From positions 1 to 64,000 of the forward strand of contig NZ_JAIRDQ010000001.1 of the NCBI RefSeq assembly GCF_021458635.1: a DNA stretch of 64,000 nucleotides, written 5' to 3'. A program made the translations under genes and the position numbers. This DNA is from Bradyrhizobium monzae (GTDB lineage Bacteria; Pseudomonadota; Alphaproteobacteria; Rhizobiales; Xanthobacteraceae). The notes under the pieces are model-generated. The model saw only the letters and a list, made by a program, of their open reading frames with translations, was not told where the DNA came from and did not search any database. Of the stretch, positions 27,332-36,699 are shown one piece after another (the stretch's first letter is position 1; each line of letters opens with the position of its first letter).

Positions 27332-28810
27332 TCAGATACCGAGCTTCGACTTCAGCAGATCGTTGACCGCTTGCGGGTTCGCCTTGCCGCCGGATGACTT
27401 CATCACCTGGCCGACGAACCAGCCGAGCGACTGCGGCTTGTCCTTCACCTGCGCGGCCTTGTCGGGATTGGCCGCGATGATGTCGTCGACAACCTTTTCG
27501 ATCGCCGAAAGATCCGTGACCTGCTTCATGCCGCGGCTTTCGACCAGCGCACGGGGATCGCCGCCTTCCTGCCAGACGATCTCGAACAGATCCTTGGCGA
27601 TCTTGCCGCTGATCGTGCCCTCGCCAATCAGGTCGACGATTGCGGCAAGCTGCTCGGCGTTGACCGGAGAGCCCGTAATATCCCGGCCTTCCTTGTTGAG
27701 ACGACCGAACAGCTCGTTGATCACCCAGTTCGCGGCCATCTTGCCGTCGCGGGCGCGGTTGGCGAGCCTGTCGAGCACCGTTTCGTAGAACACCGCGCTC
27801 TCCCGCTCGGCGACCAGCACGCTCGCGTCGTAGGCCGACAGGCCGAAGTCGGCGACGAAGCGCGTCTTCTTCTGGTCCGGCAGCTCGGGAAGCTCAGCCT
27901 TCAGCTCGTCGACGAAGCTTTGCGAGAACTCCAGCGGCAGCAGATCCGGATCGGGGAAGTAGCGGTAGTCGTGCGCCTCTTCCTTCGAGCGCATCGAGCG
28001 CGTCTCGCCCTTGTTGGGGTCATAGAGCCGCGTCTCCTGGTCGATCTGACCGCCATCCTCGAGGATTTCGATCTGGCGGCGCGCTTCGTACTCGATCGCC
28101 TGGCCGATGAAGGTGATCGAGTTCATGTTCTTGATCTCGCAGCGGGTGCCGAGCGGCGCGCCCGGCTTGCGCACGGAGACGTTGACGTCGGCGCGCAAGC
28201 TTCCCTTTTCCATATCTCCGTCGCAGGTGCCGAGATAGCGCAGGATCGAGCGCAGTTTTGTCACGTAAGCCTTGGCCTGCTCCGCGTCGCGGATGTCCGG
28301 TTTTGACACGATCTCCATCAGCGCCACACCGGAGCGGTTGAGATCGACATAGGTCATGGTCGGCGACTGGTCGTGCAGCAACTTGCCGGCGTCCTGCTCG
28401 AGATGCAGGCGCTCGATCCCGATCGCGACGCTGCGGCCGCCGTCGAGTTCGACCTGCACCTCGCCCTCGCCCACGACCGGCGATTTGTATTGGCTGATCT
28501 GGTAGCCCTGCGGCAGGTCCGGATAGAAATAGTTTTTCCGATCGAACACCGAACGCAGATTGATCTTTGCGTTGAGACCAAGCCCTGTCCGGACAGCCTG
28601 CCTGACACATTCCTCGTTGATGACGGGCAGCATGCCCGGCATCGCGGCATCGACCAGCGAGACGTGGCTGTTCGGCTCGCCGCCGAACGTGGTCGACGCG
28701 CCCGAGAACAGCTTCGAGTTCGACGTCACCTGGGCATGGATCTCCATGCCGATGACCATCTCCCAATCGCCGGTTGAGCCCTTCAGAAGCTTGTGCGTGG
28801 CCGTGCTCAT
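27332..28810 (-). CDS. gatB: Asp-tRNA(Asn)/Glu-tRNA(Gln) amidotransferase subunit B
   Basis: A 492-residue subunit that binds mischarged tRNA and activates Glu/Asp on tRNA for amidation. Family blocks include [57 protein letters not shown] and [10 protein letters not shown], plus a C-terminal YqeY-like tail ending [16 protein letters not shown]. Start 28810 overlaps the upstream small gene's stop (ATGA). Last gene of gatC-(71 aa)-gatA-(98 aa)-gatB. Confidence 0.96.
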   Translation of the reverse strand: MSTATHKLLKGSTGDWEMVIGMEIHAQVTSNSKLFSGASTTFGGEPNSHVSLVDAAMPGMLPVINEECVRQAVRTGLGLNAKINLRSVFDRKNYFYPDLPQGYQISQYKSPVVGEGEVQVELDGGRSVAIGIERLHLEQDAGKLLHDQSPTMTYVDLNRSGVALMEIVSKPDIRDAEQAKAYVTKLRSILRYLGTCDGDMEKGSLRADVNVSVRKPGAPLGTRCEIKNMNSITFIGQAIEYEARRQIEILEDGGQIDQETRLYDPNKGETRSMRSKEEAHDYRYFPDPDLLPLEFSQSFVDELKAELPELPDQKKTRFVADFGLSAYDASVLVAERESAVFYETVLDRLANRARDGKMAANWVINELFGRLNKEGRDITGSPVNAEQLAAIVDLIGEGTISGKIAKDLFEIVWQEGGDPRALVESRGMKQVTDLSAIEKVVDDIIAANPDKAAQVKDKPQSLGWFVGQVMKSSGGKANPQAVNDLLKSKLGI

Positions 28811-29103
28811 GTCTTGCTCCCGAGCAGCGTGGCAGCGATCCGCTCCCACTCCGCTTCCAATGAATCCTTTGCAGCGGGCTGGCCGGCCTGGCGATACCAG
28901 TAGCCGGCATTGCCGAGATCGCCTTCGACGCGGTGCAGATACGCGTGCACCCAGGCGGCGTCGCGCCCCTGGTCGTCCTGAACGATCTTGTGCGCCTGGT
29001 CCCAGTCGCCCTTCGCGGCCCACCAGAGGCCGGCAAGCGGCGCACTCAGGCCAGGCGCGGGCGCCGCGCCGTCGACGCTCGCGATGAAATCAGCGACATT
29101 CAC
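28807..29103 (-). CDS. Small uncharacterised protein between gatA and gatB
   Basis: About 98 residues, cytoplasmic, Trp- and Ala-rich, with a core [20 protein letters not shown] followed by [20 protein letters not shown] and YWYRQAGQP; it looks like a single alpha-helical hairpin pair of TPR/SEL1 type. The start is one of three consecutive GTG codons (29103, 29106, 29109); 29103 gives a GTGA overlap with the gatA stop. The stop overlaps the gatB start. Function unknown, but tight coupling suggests a link to the amidotransferase. Confidence 0.8.
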   Translation of the reverse strand: MNVADFIASVDGAAPAPGLSAPLAGLWWAAKGDWDQAHKIVQDDQGRDAAWVHAYLHRVEGDLGNAGYWYRQAGQPAAKDSLEAEWERIAATLLGSKT

Positions 29104-30575
29104 CACCACCTCGCGGGCGTGAAGCGGCCGGCGGCCTGCTCGATCACCTCGCCGAGCGAGAACAGCGTCTCCTCGTCAAAGGGACGGCCGATCAGCTGCA
29201 AGCCGAGCGGCAGGCCCTGCGCGTCCTTGCCGGCGGGCACGGCGATGCCCGGCAGGCCCGCCATGTTCACGGTGACCGTGAAGATGTCGTTGAGATACAT
29301 CTCGACGGGGTCGGCGCCGCCCTTCTCGCCGATGCCGAAGGCGGCCGAAGGCGTCGCCGGCGTCAGGATCGCGTTGACGCCCTTGGCGAAGCAATCCTCA
29401 AAGTCCTTCTTGATCAGCGTGCGCACCTTCTGGGCGCGCAGATAATAAGCGTCGTAATAGCCGGCCGAGAGCACATAGGTGCCGATCATGACGCGGCGGC
29501 GCACCTCCGCGCCAAAGCCTCTCGCGCGGGTGTTCTCGTACTGCTCGATGATGTTCTTGCCCTGCTCGCGCAGGCCGTAGCGGACGCCGTCATAGCGCGC
29601 GAGGTTGGACGAGGCCTCCGCCGGCGCCACGATGTAGTAGGCCGGCAGCGCGTACTTCGTGTGCGGCAGCGACACCTCGACCAGCTCGGCGCCGGCCGCC
29701 TTCAGCCACGCCGCGCCCTCGCTCCAGAGTTTCTCGATCTCGGCCGGCATGCCGTCGAGACGATACTCCTTGGGAATGCCGATCCTGAGGCCCTTCACGG
29801 ACCTGCCGATCGCAGCCTCGTAGTCCGGCACGGCAACGTCGACGGACGTCGTGTCCTTCGGATCATGCCCGGCCATCGAGCGCAGCAGCATCGCCGCATC
29901 GCGCGTCGTGCGTGCGATCGGACCGGCCTGGTCGAGCGACGAGGCAAAGGCAACGATGCCCCAGCGCGAGCAGCGGCCATAGGTCGGCTTGATGCCGACG
30001 GTCGCGGTGAATGCTGCCGGCTGGCGGATCGAGCCGCCGGTGTCGGTCGCAGTCGCGCCCATGCACAGCAGCGCCGCCACGGCCGAGGCCGAGCCGCCGG
30101 ACGAGCCACCCGGTACCAGCATGGTGTTGCTTCCGTCGCGCCGCCAGGGATTGCCGACGGGGCCGAAGCACGAGGTCTCGTTCGCCGAACCCATCGCGAA
30201 CTCGTCATTGTTGAGCTTGCCGAGCATCACCGCACCGTCGCGCCAGAGCTGCGAAGTGATGGTGGACTCGTAGGTCGGCACGAAATTGCCGAGTATCTTC
30301 GAGCACGCCGTGGTGCGCACGCCCTTGGTCGCGAACAGGTCCTTGATGCCGAGCGGGATGCCCGCGAGCGGACCGGCGTCGCCTTTGGCGATCTTCTCGT
30401 CCACGGCCTTCGCCATGTCACGCGCACGATCGGGCGTCTCCATTACGAAGGCGTTGAGCACGCGTGCGGCTTCGATCGCGGAAAGATGCGCGTCGGTCAG
30501 CTCGAGTGACGTGAAAGTCTTGTCGGCGAGACCCTTGCGGGCCTCGGCGAGCGTCAGCGATGTCAAATCGGTCAT
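29100..30575 (-). CDS. gatA: Asp-tRNA(Asn)/Glu-tRNA(Gln) amidotransferase subunit A
   Basis: A 491-residue glutaminase subunit of the amidase-signature family that supplies ammonia to GatB. The Ser-cisSer-Lys triad is visible: K78 in [10 protein letters not shown], the [12 protein letters not shown] loop and the nucleophile in [15 protein letters not shown] 30575 overlaps the stop of the 71-residue upstream gene, and its own stop overlaps the next small gene. It indicates indirect Gln- and/or Asn-tRNA formation. Confidence 0.96.
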   Translation of the reverse strand: MTDLTSLTLAEARKGLADKTFTSLELTDAHLSAIEAARVLNAFVMETPDRARDMAKAVDEKIAKGDAGPLAGIPLGIKDLFATKGVRTTACSKILGNFVPTYESTITSQLWRDGAVMLGKLNNDEFAMGSANETSCFGPVGNPWRRDGSNTMLVPGGSSGGSASAVAALLCMGATATDTGGSIRQPAAFTATVGIKPTYGRCSRWGIVAFASSLDQAGPIARTTRDAAMLLRSMAGHDPKDTTSVDVAVPDYEAAIGRSVKGLRIGIPKEYRLDGMPAEIEKLWSEGAAWLKAAGAELVEVSLPHTKYALPAYYIVAPAEASSNLARYDGVRYGLREQGKNIIEQYENTRARGFGAEVRRRVMIGTYVLSAGYYDAYYLRAQKVRTLIKKDFEDCFAKGVNAILTPATPSAAFGIGEKGGADPVEMYLNDIFTVTVNMAGLPGIAVPAGKDAQGLPLGLQLIGRPFDEETLFSLGEVIEQAAGRFTPARWW

Positions 30576-30787
30576 TTATTGATCGGGCTGCAGAAGAAGG
30601 GAGACAGGGTCTTGTCGTTGGCCGGGTCATCTTTTTTCTTGGCGGCGGCATTCGCAGCGGCCTCGATCTCGTCGAGCACGGCATTGACGGCGACATTGGG
30701 GTCGGCAGCCTTGCCCTGCCGCTCCATCTTGTCGAGATAGTTCATATAGGCCTGATAGGCCTTCTCATCGTCGCAAAGCATGCACAT
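30572..30787 (-). CDS. Small CxxC protein between gatC and gatA
   Basis: A 71-residue protein beginning [20 protein letters not shown], with a CMLC (CxxC) pair at the extreme N-terminus, a helical middle and a C-terminal FFCSPINK. Three cysteines suggest metal or redox chemistry (inference). It starts 21 bp after gatC and its stop overlaps the gatA ATG (ATGA). I recognise no named family. Confidence 0.8.
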   Translation of the reverse strand: MCMLCDDEKAYQAYMNYLDKMERQGKAADPNVAVNAVLDEIEAAANAAAKKKDDPANDKTLSPFFCSPINK

Positions 30788-30808
30788 CGGACGGCGTCCT
30801 GAATTGAA

Positions 30809-31096
30809 CTACTCAACAACCTTCGGCACCAAGAAGAAGTGACCTTCGGTCGCAGGCGCGTTGGCAACGATATCGTCGGCGATCTCGCCGTCATTGACCA
30901 AATCTTGCCGCTTCTTCATCCGCATCGGGGTAACCGAGGTCATGGGCTCCACGCCCTCGACATTGACCTCCGAGAGCTGCTCGACAAAGGCGAGCATGGC
31001 GTTGAGCTCGCCCTGCAGATGCGGAACCTCATCCTCGGAAACCGCAATGCGCGCCAGATGCGCGATGCGGCGGACGGTAGCGGCGTCGACGGACAT
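30809..31096 (-). CDS. gatC: Asp-tRNA(Asn)/Glu-tRNA(Gln) amidotransferase subunit C
   Basis: A 95-residue helical clamp that joins GatA and GatB. Typical sequence: [42 protein letters not shown] and a C-terminal [15 protein letters not shown] 31096 is the usual start; an in-frame upstream ATG would add 21 non-family residues. First gene of the gat operon. Confidence 0.95.
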   Translation of the reverse strand: MSVDAATVRRIAHLARIAVSEDEVPHLQGELNAMLAFVEQLSEVNVEGVEPMTSVTPMRMKKRQDLVNDGEIADDIVANAPATEGHFFLVPKVVE

Positions 31097-31172
31097 TATA
31101 TAAGGCCTCTCACGGCAAAATCTAACTGCCGTATAGCAGAGGCCGGTTTTGCGCCGCAACCGGCGCCAGCGC

Positions 31173-32249
31173 CTAGCCGGCCAGCGCCTTCATACGGGCC
31201 AGCGCCGTTTTGGCGAGATCCCGGGTCAATTCGGCGGCGGGGACTTCGCGGCCCAGGGCCACGGCCTGTCCGGCCCAGAGATTGGTGAAATCCACCCTGC
31301 CCTGCTTTTCGGCAGCCGTCTTCAAGGGCGCCAGCGCCGTCGCCGCATGGGGAAACGGCGGCGCGTCCGGCGAGATCGGGCCGGCCTCGCGCATCAGGCG
31401 GTTCTGGACACCACGCGCCGGGCGGCCGGTCATCACATTGGTGATGACGGTGGAATCGTCTCGCGCCTCGGCAAGCGCCTTGCGGCCGCCTGCGCTGACC
31501 TTGGACTCCGGGCAGCGCAAGTAAGCGCTGCCGATCTGCACGCCGGAGGCGCCGAGCGCAAAGGCGGCAGCAATGCCGCGCCCGTCGGCGATGCCACCGG
31601 CCGCGATCACCGGCACCTTCACGGCATCGGCGACCTGCGGCACCAGCGCAAACGTGCCGGGCTGCTCCGAGATCTTGTCCGTCAGGAACATGCCGCGATG
31701 GCCACCGGCCTCGGCGCCCTGCGCGATGACGGCATCGACGCCACGCTGCTCCAGCCAGACGGCTTCCTTCACCGTGGTGGCGGACGAAATGACGAGGCAG
31801 CCCGCCGCCTTGACGCGCTTGAGCAGCGCCGCCTCCGGCAGGCCGAAATGGAAGCTGACGACCTCCGGCTTCAGCTCCTCGACGACTTCGCAGAAAGAGG
31901 CATCGAACGGTGCGCGGTTTGCCGCATTGATCGGTGCTGACGGATCGAGGCCATGCTCAGTATAGTAGCCCGTGAGCCGCTGTTTCCAGCGCGCTTCGGC
32001 GTCCGCCGTGAGCTCGATCGGCGTGTGGCAGAAGAAGTTCATGTTCACCGGCGCCGTCACGCGCTGGCGGATGACGTTGACCTGCTCGCGCGCCTTCTCC
32101 GGCGACAGCATCGCGCTCGGCAACGAGCCAAGTCCGCCGCCCTGCGCCACGGCGATCACCAACTCCGCGTCCATCACGCCGGCCATCGGCGCCAGCACGA
32201 TCGGAAATTCGGTCTTGAAGAGATCGATCAGTCGACGGTCAGGCCACAT
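31173..32249 (-). CDS. Nitronate monooxygenase-like flavoprotein (2-nitropropane dioxygenase family), copy 1
   Basis: A 358-residue FMN TIM-barrel enzyme. Family motifs are [20 protein letters not shown] at the N-terminus, [35 protein letters not shown] and [17 protein letters not shown]. Members oxidise alkyl nitronates such as propionate-3-nitronate. It follows copy 2 with a 17-bp gap, so the two are an operon divergent from a LysR regulator. The two paralogues differ clearly in sequence, so different substrates are likely. Confidence 0.9.
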   Translation of the reverse strand: MWPDRRLIDLFKTEFPIVLAPMAGVMDAELVIAVAQGGGLGSLPSAMLSPEKAREQVNVIRQRVTAPVNMNFFCHTPIELTADAEARWKQRLTGYYTEHGLDPSAPINAANRAPFDASFCEVVEELKPEVVSFHFGLPEAALLKRVKAAGCLVISSATTVKEAVWLEQRGVDAVIAQGAEAGGHRGMFLTDKISEQPGTFALVPQVADAVKVPVIAAGGIADGRGIAAAFALGASGVQIGSAYLRCPESKVSAGGRKALAEARDDSTVITNVMTGRPARGVQNRLMREAGPISPDAPPFPHAATALAPLKTAAEKQGRVDFTNLWAGQAVALGREVPAAELTRDLAKTALARMKALAG

Positions 32250-32266
32250 GGCGTGTCTTTCTTGGT

Positions 32267-33244
32267 TCAGGCGAGCGATGCGATGGAATTGCGCTGGCCG
32301 GCAAGCAGCTGCTCGGCCTCGGACGCAATCCGCTCGACGATCTCGGCCGCCGGTGGAATATCATGGATCAGGCCGACCGCTTCTCCCGCGAAGACGGCCG
32401 CGATTTCGAAATCGCCCGCCATTTTCGCCGCGAAATAATGTTTGGCGACTTCGTCTGCGCGCTGCATCAGCTCGACCTCTCGGCCGGTCCAGCTTTTGAT
32501 ATGGCCGTTGACCAGCGTTCGCGCGGTAAACGGGGCGGGCCAGAACAGTTTTCGCGACCAGTCGGGAACGACGCCGCGTACGGTGTCATCGCTGCCGGCC
32601 GTGCGGATGCGCTCCTTCGCTTCCGCGGCGCCATTGGCCTCCACGCTCGCATAGAAGCGCGTGCCGATCAGCACGCCGGAGGCGCCGAGCATCATCATTG
32701 CGGCGAGGCCCCGGCCATCGGCGATCCCGCCGGCTGCAACGACAGGCACGCGCCCGGCCGTGAGATCGACGATCGCCGGCACGATATCGACCGTGGTGCG
32801 CGACGCGCCATGGCCGCCCGCCTCGGTCCCCTGCGCGATCAATATCTCCGCGCCGGCATCGAGGGCCTGCTTCGCCATGTCCTCGCTCTGGACCTGGCAG
32901 ATCAACCGCGCACCGCTCGCCTTGATCTGCGGCGCGAACGGCGCGGGATCGCCGAATGACAGCATGACGGCCTGCGGGCGCGCGTCGAGCGCGATGTCGA
33001 GAAGGTCGGGCTGTTTCGCCAGGCTCCAGGTGATGAAGCCGATGCCGAACGGTGCAAAGCCCTTCAGCTCTGCCGCCTCGGCCTGAAGTCGGGTGCGATC
33101 ACCGTAGCCACCGCCGAGGATGCCAAAACCGCCGGATTCGCTGACGGCGCGGGTCAGCCGGCTGCCCGCGATCGTGTCCATGGGCGCCGACAGGATCGGA
33201 TGCCTGATCCCGAGAAGCTCCGTCAGCGGCGTGGCGATCGGCAT
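32267..33244 (-). CDS. Nitronate monooxygenase-like flavoprotein, copy 2
   Basis: A 325-residue FMN enzyme of the same family. Motifs are [60 protein letters not shown] and GASGVLIGTRFYASVEA. Start 33244 lies behind AGAGATCCC; an upstream in-frame ATG at 33280 adds 12 residues without support. It is first in the two-gene unit and divergent from the LysR gene 97 bp away. Confidence 0.9.
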   Translation of the reverse strand: MPIATPLTELLGIRHPILSAPMDTIAGSRLTRAVSESGGFGILGGGYGDRTRLQAEAAELKGFAPFGIGFITWSLAKQPDLLDIALDARPQAVMLSFGDPAPFAPQIKASGARLICQVQSEDMAKQALDAGAEILIAQGTEAGGHGASRTTVDIVPAIVDLTAGRVPVVAAGGIADGRGLAAMMMLGASGVLIGTRFYASVEANGAAEAKERIRTAGSDDTVRGVVPDWSRKLFWPAPFTARTLVNGHIKSWTGREVELMQRADEVAKHYFAAKMAGDFEIAAVFAGEAVGLIHDIPPAAEIVERIASEAEQLLAGQRNSIASLA

Positions 33245-33340
33245 GGGATCTCTCACTCTGGACAGAAACATTAGGCGCAACTAACATTCTCGAAAAATGA
33301 ATTATTATGAACGCTGCCATCACAAAAGCGAAACGATGCC

Positions 33341-34231
33341 ATGGAACTGAGTGACATCCAGACCTTTGCCGCGGTCGCCCGCACCGGGGGCATCACCCGC
33401 GCCGCCGAAGAGCTCAACACGGTGCAATCCAACGTCACCCAGCGCATCAAGGCCTTGGAGGCCGAGATCGGCACGCCGCTGTTCGAGCGCCATAGCCGCG
33501 GCATGGCGCTGACCAGCGCCGGCAAACGTCTCCTCCCCTATGCGCAACGGATGGCTGCGCTATCGCACGAGGCCGTGCTCGCCGCGCGCGACGACGGTGA
33601 GCCGAAGGGACCGCTCTCGATCGGCTCGATGGAGACGACGGCTGCAGTACGGCTGCCGCCGCTGCTGGCCGATTTCCACCGCCGCTTCCCCGCGGTGCGT
33701 CTGAGCCTGCGCACATCGCCGACCGCCGATCTCGTCGCCGGCGTGCTCGACGGCACGCTCGATGGCGCCTTCGTCGCAGGCCCCATCGCGCATGCCGACC
33801 TCACCGTAACAAGCGCGTTCCGCGAAGAGCTGGTGCTGGTCAGCGCGCGGCGCTGGGCCTCGCTTGCTGAACTGCGCGCCGGCACGCCCGAGTCGGGCCC
33901 GACCGCGCTGGTGTTTCGCACCGGCTGTACCTATCGGCAGCGGCTCGAGCAGATTTTCGTCGAATTCGGCTGGCCATCGGCCGCGCGCTTCGAGCTCGGT
34001 ACGCTCGACGGCATGATCGGCTGCGTCGCCGCCGACATGGGGGTGACGCTCTTGCCGCGTGCGGTGGTCGAGCGCAGCGCGATGAACGGCAGCGTGACGA
34101 TGCATCCGCTGAGCCCATCGCATGGGCGCGTCGAGACCCTATTCATCCAGCGAACCGCCGGCCATCAAACCAGCGCGCTCGCTGGCTTCCTCGCCTGCCT
34201 GACCAGTGACGACGAAATCATCGCGGCTTGA
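33341..34231 (+). CDS. LysR family transcriptional regulator
   Basis: A 296-residue regulator. The N-terminal winged helix is visible in MELSDIQTFAAVARTGGITR, AAEELNTVQSNVTQRIKALE and GTPLFERHSRGMALTSAGKRL. The effector-binding domain follows (about 90-290). Its divergent position next to the nitronate monooxygenase pair suggests it controls them. The 96-bp spacer contains an AT-rich stretch (ATTCTCGAAAAATGAAT) that could hold its operator. Confidence 0.92.
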   Translation: MELSDIQTFAAVARTGGITRAAEELNTVQSNVTQRIKALEAEIGTPLFERHSRGMALTSAGKRLLPYAQRMAALSHEAVLAARDDGEPKGPLSIGSMETTAAVRLPPLLADFHRRFPAVRLSLRTSPTADLVAGVLDGTLDGAFVAGPIAHADLTVTSAFREELVLVSARRWASLAELRAGTPESGPTALVFRTGCTYRQRLEQIFVEFGWPSAARFELGTLDGMIGCVAADMGVTLLPRAVVERSAMNGSVTMHPLSPSHGRVETLFIQRTAGHQTSALAGFLACLTSDDEIIAA

Positions 34232-34433
34232 CCAACCACCGCCGCAGCGCAACGAAGGCCCAGATCGCCTCGACGAGGCCGAACGGCCAGGCCCCCTGCA
34301 GGAAGCCGTACGCGGATCCGAGCGCACAGGACGCAGCAAACAGCAGCACGAACCAGTGGCTGCGGTCCTCCAGGGCATAGCAGACCAGCATCGCCGTCAC
34401 GGCGAACAGGCCGAATAATGTCAGTGCGTCCAT
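34218..34433 (-). CDS. Small membrane protein (two or three TM segments)
   Basis: A 71-residue protein with hydrophobic helices around residues 4-20, 27-45 and 47-65 (LFGLFAVTAMLVCYALEDRS, WFVLLFAASCALGSAYGFLQ). The short charged end RRWLVKPR fits a cytoplasmic tail. Its 3' end overlaps the convergent LysR gene by 14 bp. No named family known to me. Confidence 0.7.
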   Translation of the reverse strand: MDALTLFGLFAVTAMLVCYALEDRSHWFVLLFAASCALGSAYGFLQGAWPFGLVEAIWAFVALRRWLVKPR

Positions 34434-34479
34434 CGTTGTGGGTTCACTCCGCTGCGCGACGCGTGATATGCGCTAAACC

Positions 34480-34965
34480 ATGCCCGCTCTTATCCTGCCC
34501 CTGATCGATGCTGCAACCCACTGGCCCGAACGCGGCGGGTTGATCGGCCTTGACCTCGGCACCAAGACCATCGGCGTTGCTGTGTCCAATCCGGACCGCC
34601 GGCTCGCGACCGGTGTCGAGACGATCCAGCGCAAGGCATTCAAGCAGGACGCAGGCCGCCTGCTCGCCATCGCGACTGAGCGCAAGGTCGTCGGCTTCGT
34701 GCTCGGCCTGCCCATCAACATGGACGGCAGCGAGGGCCCGCGCGCACAGTCGACCCGCGCCTTTGCGCGCAATCTGGCCAACCTCACCACGCTCCCCATA
34801 GGCCTCTGGGACGAGCGCCTCTCGACCGCGGCGGTCGAGCGCGAGCTGATCGGCATGGACGTCAGCCGCGCCAAGCGCGCCGAGGTGATCGACGAGCACG
34901 CCGCCATCTTCATCCTGCAGGGCGCGCTCGACCGGCTCGCCAATCTACGCTCAGAGACTGGCTGA
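34480..34965 (+). CDS. ruvX: Putative pre-16S rRNA nuclease / Holliday junction resolvase-like (YqgF)
   Basis: A 161-residue RNase H-fold protein. Motifs are [19 protein letters not shown] (catalytic Asp), [20 protein letters not shown] and [16 protein letters not shown], with a final Asp/Glu-rich segment [14 protein letters not shown]. In E. coli this protein finishes the 5' end of 16S rRNA. It is 4 bp before the AEC transporter gene. Confidence 0.93.
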   Translation: MPALILPLIDAATHWPERGGLIGLDLGTKTIGVAVSNPDRRLATGVETIQRKAFKQDAGRLLAIATERKVVGFVLGLPINMDGSEGPRAQSTRAFARNLANLTTLPIGLWDERLSTAAVERELIGMDVSRAKRAEVIDEHAAIFILQGALDRLANLRSETG

Positions 34966-34969
34966 CCCG

Positions 34970-35893
34970 ATGCTCGTGGTGATCGCGGCGCTGCTGCCGG
35001 TCTTCATCCTCATCGTGCTCGGTGTCGTGCTCCGGCACAGCCTGATGCGGCTCGACACGCAGTGGCACGGGCTGGAGCGGCTGACCTATTTCGTGCTGTT
35101 CCCCATGCTGCTGATCCAGACGCTGGTGAAGGCTGACCTTTCAAGAGTGCCGGTCGCCGGCGTAGGTGGCGCGCTGCTGCTGGCGGCGCTCGCGATGTCG
35201 CTGCTTTGCCTCGCGCTGCGTCCGGCGCTGTCGCGCCTCGACATCGATGGCCCCGCCTTCACCTCGATCTTCCAGGGCGCGACGCGCTGGCAGACCTACG
35301 TCGCCCTCTCCGTCTCCGCCAATCTGTACGGCGATGTCGGGCTGGCGCTGGCCTCGGTCGCGATGGTCGCGATCATTCCGCTCGTGAACGTGTTCAGCGT
35401 CGCCGTGCTCGCACACTACGCATCGCCCGAGAAGCAATCAGCGCGCGCAATCGCCATGACCGTGATCCGCAATCCCCTGATCTGGGCCTGCATCATCGGC
35501 CTCTTCGTCAATGTGGTCCACCTGCCGCTGCCAAGAATCTGGCACGAGGTCGCCGACGCGCTCGGCCGCTCCTCGCTCGCCATCGGCCTGCTCGTCACCG
35601 GCGCCGGCCTCCAACTCAAGGGCCTGCTCCGCCCGAGTGTGGGCGTGACCCTTGGCGTGGCGTTCAAACTGGCGCTGATGCCCGCAATTGCGCTAGCGCT
35701 CGCCGTCTGGTTTGGCCTGTCCGGCACCAACCTCGCAATCGTCGCGATCTGCGCCGCGGTGCCGACCTCGCCCAGCGCCTACGTGCTGGCCCGCCAGATG
35801 GGCGGCGATGCGCCGCTGCTGGCACAGATCATCACGCTGCAGACGATTTTGGCCGCGATCACGATGCCGATCGCGATCGCGCTGGTGGCCTAG
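34970..35893 (+). CDS. AEC (auxin efflux carrier) family transporter
   Basis: A 307-residue inner-membrane permease with about ten hydrophobic segments, starting MLVVIAALLPVFILIVLGVV. The mid-section GATRWQTYVALSVSANLYGD and the late GLSGTNLAIVAICAAVPTSP are typical of the AEC/Mem_trans family, exporters of organic anions. It begins 4 bp after ruvX. Confidence 0.88.
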   Translation: MLVVIAALLPVFILIVLGVVLRHSLMRLDTQWHGLERLTYFVLFPMLLIQTLVKADLSRVPVAGVGGALLLAALAMSLLCLALRPALSRLDIDGPAFTSIFQGATRWQTYVALSVSANLYGDVGLALASVAMVAIIPLVNVFSVAVLAHYASPEKQSARAIAMTVIRNPLIWACIIGLFVNVVHLPLPRIWHEVADALGRSSLAIGLLVTGAGLQLKGLLRPSVGVTLGVAFKLALMPAIALALAVWFGLSGTNLAIVAICAAVPTSPSAYVLARQMGGDAPLLAQIITLQTILAAITMPIAIALVA

Positions 35894-35905
35894 ACCTCGA
35901 GTGCC

Positions 35906-36676
35906 TCACTCGCCCAGCCACATCGTCAGCACCACCGCCGTCATGTTGTTCAGCGCATGCAGCACGATGGTGAGCCAGAGCGAGTTGGCGCGGTAGCGCA
36001 TGTAGCCGAACCACAGGCCGATCGAGAAGACTTCGGCGAGGAAGTAGAGATCGTATTGCAGGTGCACCGCCGTCCACACCAGCGACGACAGGATGATCGC
36101 GCCGGGCACGCGCAAAAAGCTCGCCGACCAGCCGCGGAACAGGAAGCCGCGCGCAAGCACCTCCTCCGACATCGGCGCCGCCACGCTGAAAGCGAACAGC
36201 AGCAGCAGCGCCGCGCCCTTGTCACGGCCGGATTTCAGGAGATCGGACATGAAGCCCGGCGTGGCCTCGCGGCCGAGCGATCGCGACACCACCTCCCAGG
36301 CCATCACGGTCACGATGAGCCCGGCGGCGCCGAGCAGGAGTTGCTTCCAGGTCGGCCAGCGCAGCGCGAGGTAGTCGACGAAGGAGGCCTTCTTGATGCG
36401 GATGGCGAGCCACACCGCCGCGAGCGTCGCAGGCAGCCCCATGATCACCGACAGCGCCAGCGCCTGCGGCTCCTTCCCAACGAGCTGGATCGAGCCCATG
36501 TCGAGCGGCAGCCCACGCATGGCCACTAGCAACAGGACCGCCCCGACCTGGCCGACGAACATCGCGACGAAGACGAGCAGGCCCCACAGCGCCGTGCCCC
36601 AGAACTTCCAGACGCGCGGCGCATAGCCGGCGGGCGTTATGACGAGCGGCGGATGATCGGGATTGAGGGTGTCCAT
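35906..36676 (-). CDS. CPBP family intramembrane metalloprotease
   Basis: A 256-residue membrane protein of the CAAX protease/bacteriocin-processing (Abi) family. The catalytic EExxxR motif is in APMSEEVLARGFLFRGWS, followed by a LVWTAVHLQYDLYF segment and VLHALNNMTAV (HxxxN). About six to seven TM segments. I chose ATG 36676 (GAAGG upstream); GTG 36703 would overlap the AidB-like stop as GTGA. Same strand as the AidB-like gene, 24-bp gap with the chosen start. Confidence 0.87.
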   Translation of the reverse strand: MDTLNPDHPPLVITPAGYAPRVWKFWGTALWGLLVFVAMFVGQVGAVLLLVAMRGLPLDMGSIQLVGKEPQALALSVIMGLPATLAAVWLAIRIKKASFVDYLALRWPTWKQLLLGAAGLIVTVMAWEVVSRSLGREATPGFMSDLLKSGRDKGAALLLLFAFSVAAPMSEEVLARGFLFRGWSASFLRVPGAIILSSLVWTAVHLQYDLYFLAEVFSIGLWFGYMRYRANSLWLTIVLHALNNMTAVVLTMWLGE

Positions 36677-36699
36677 CAAGAGGCCTTCGTTTGGCAGGC

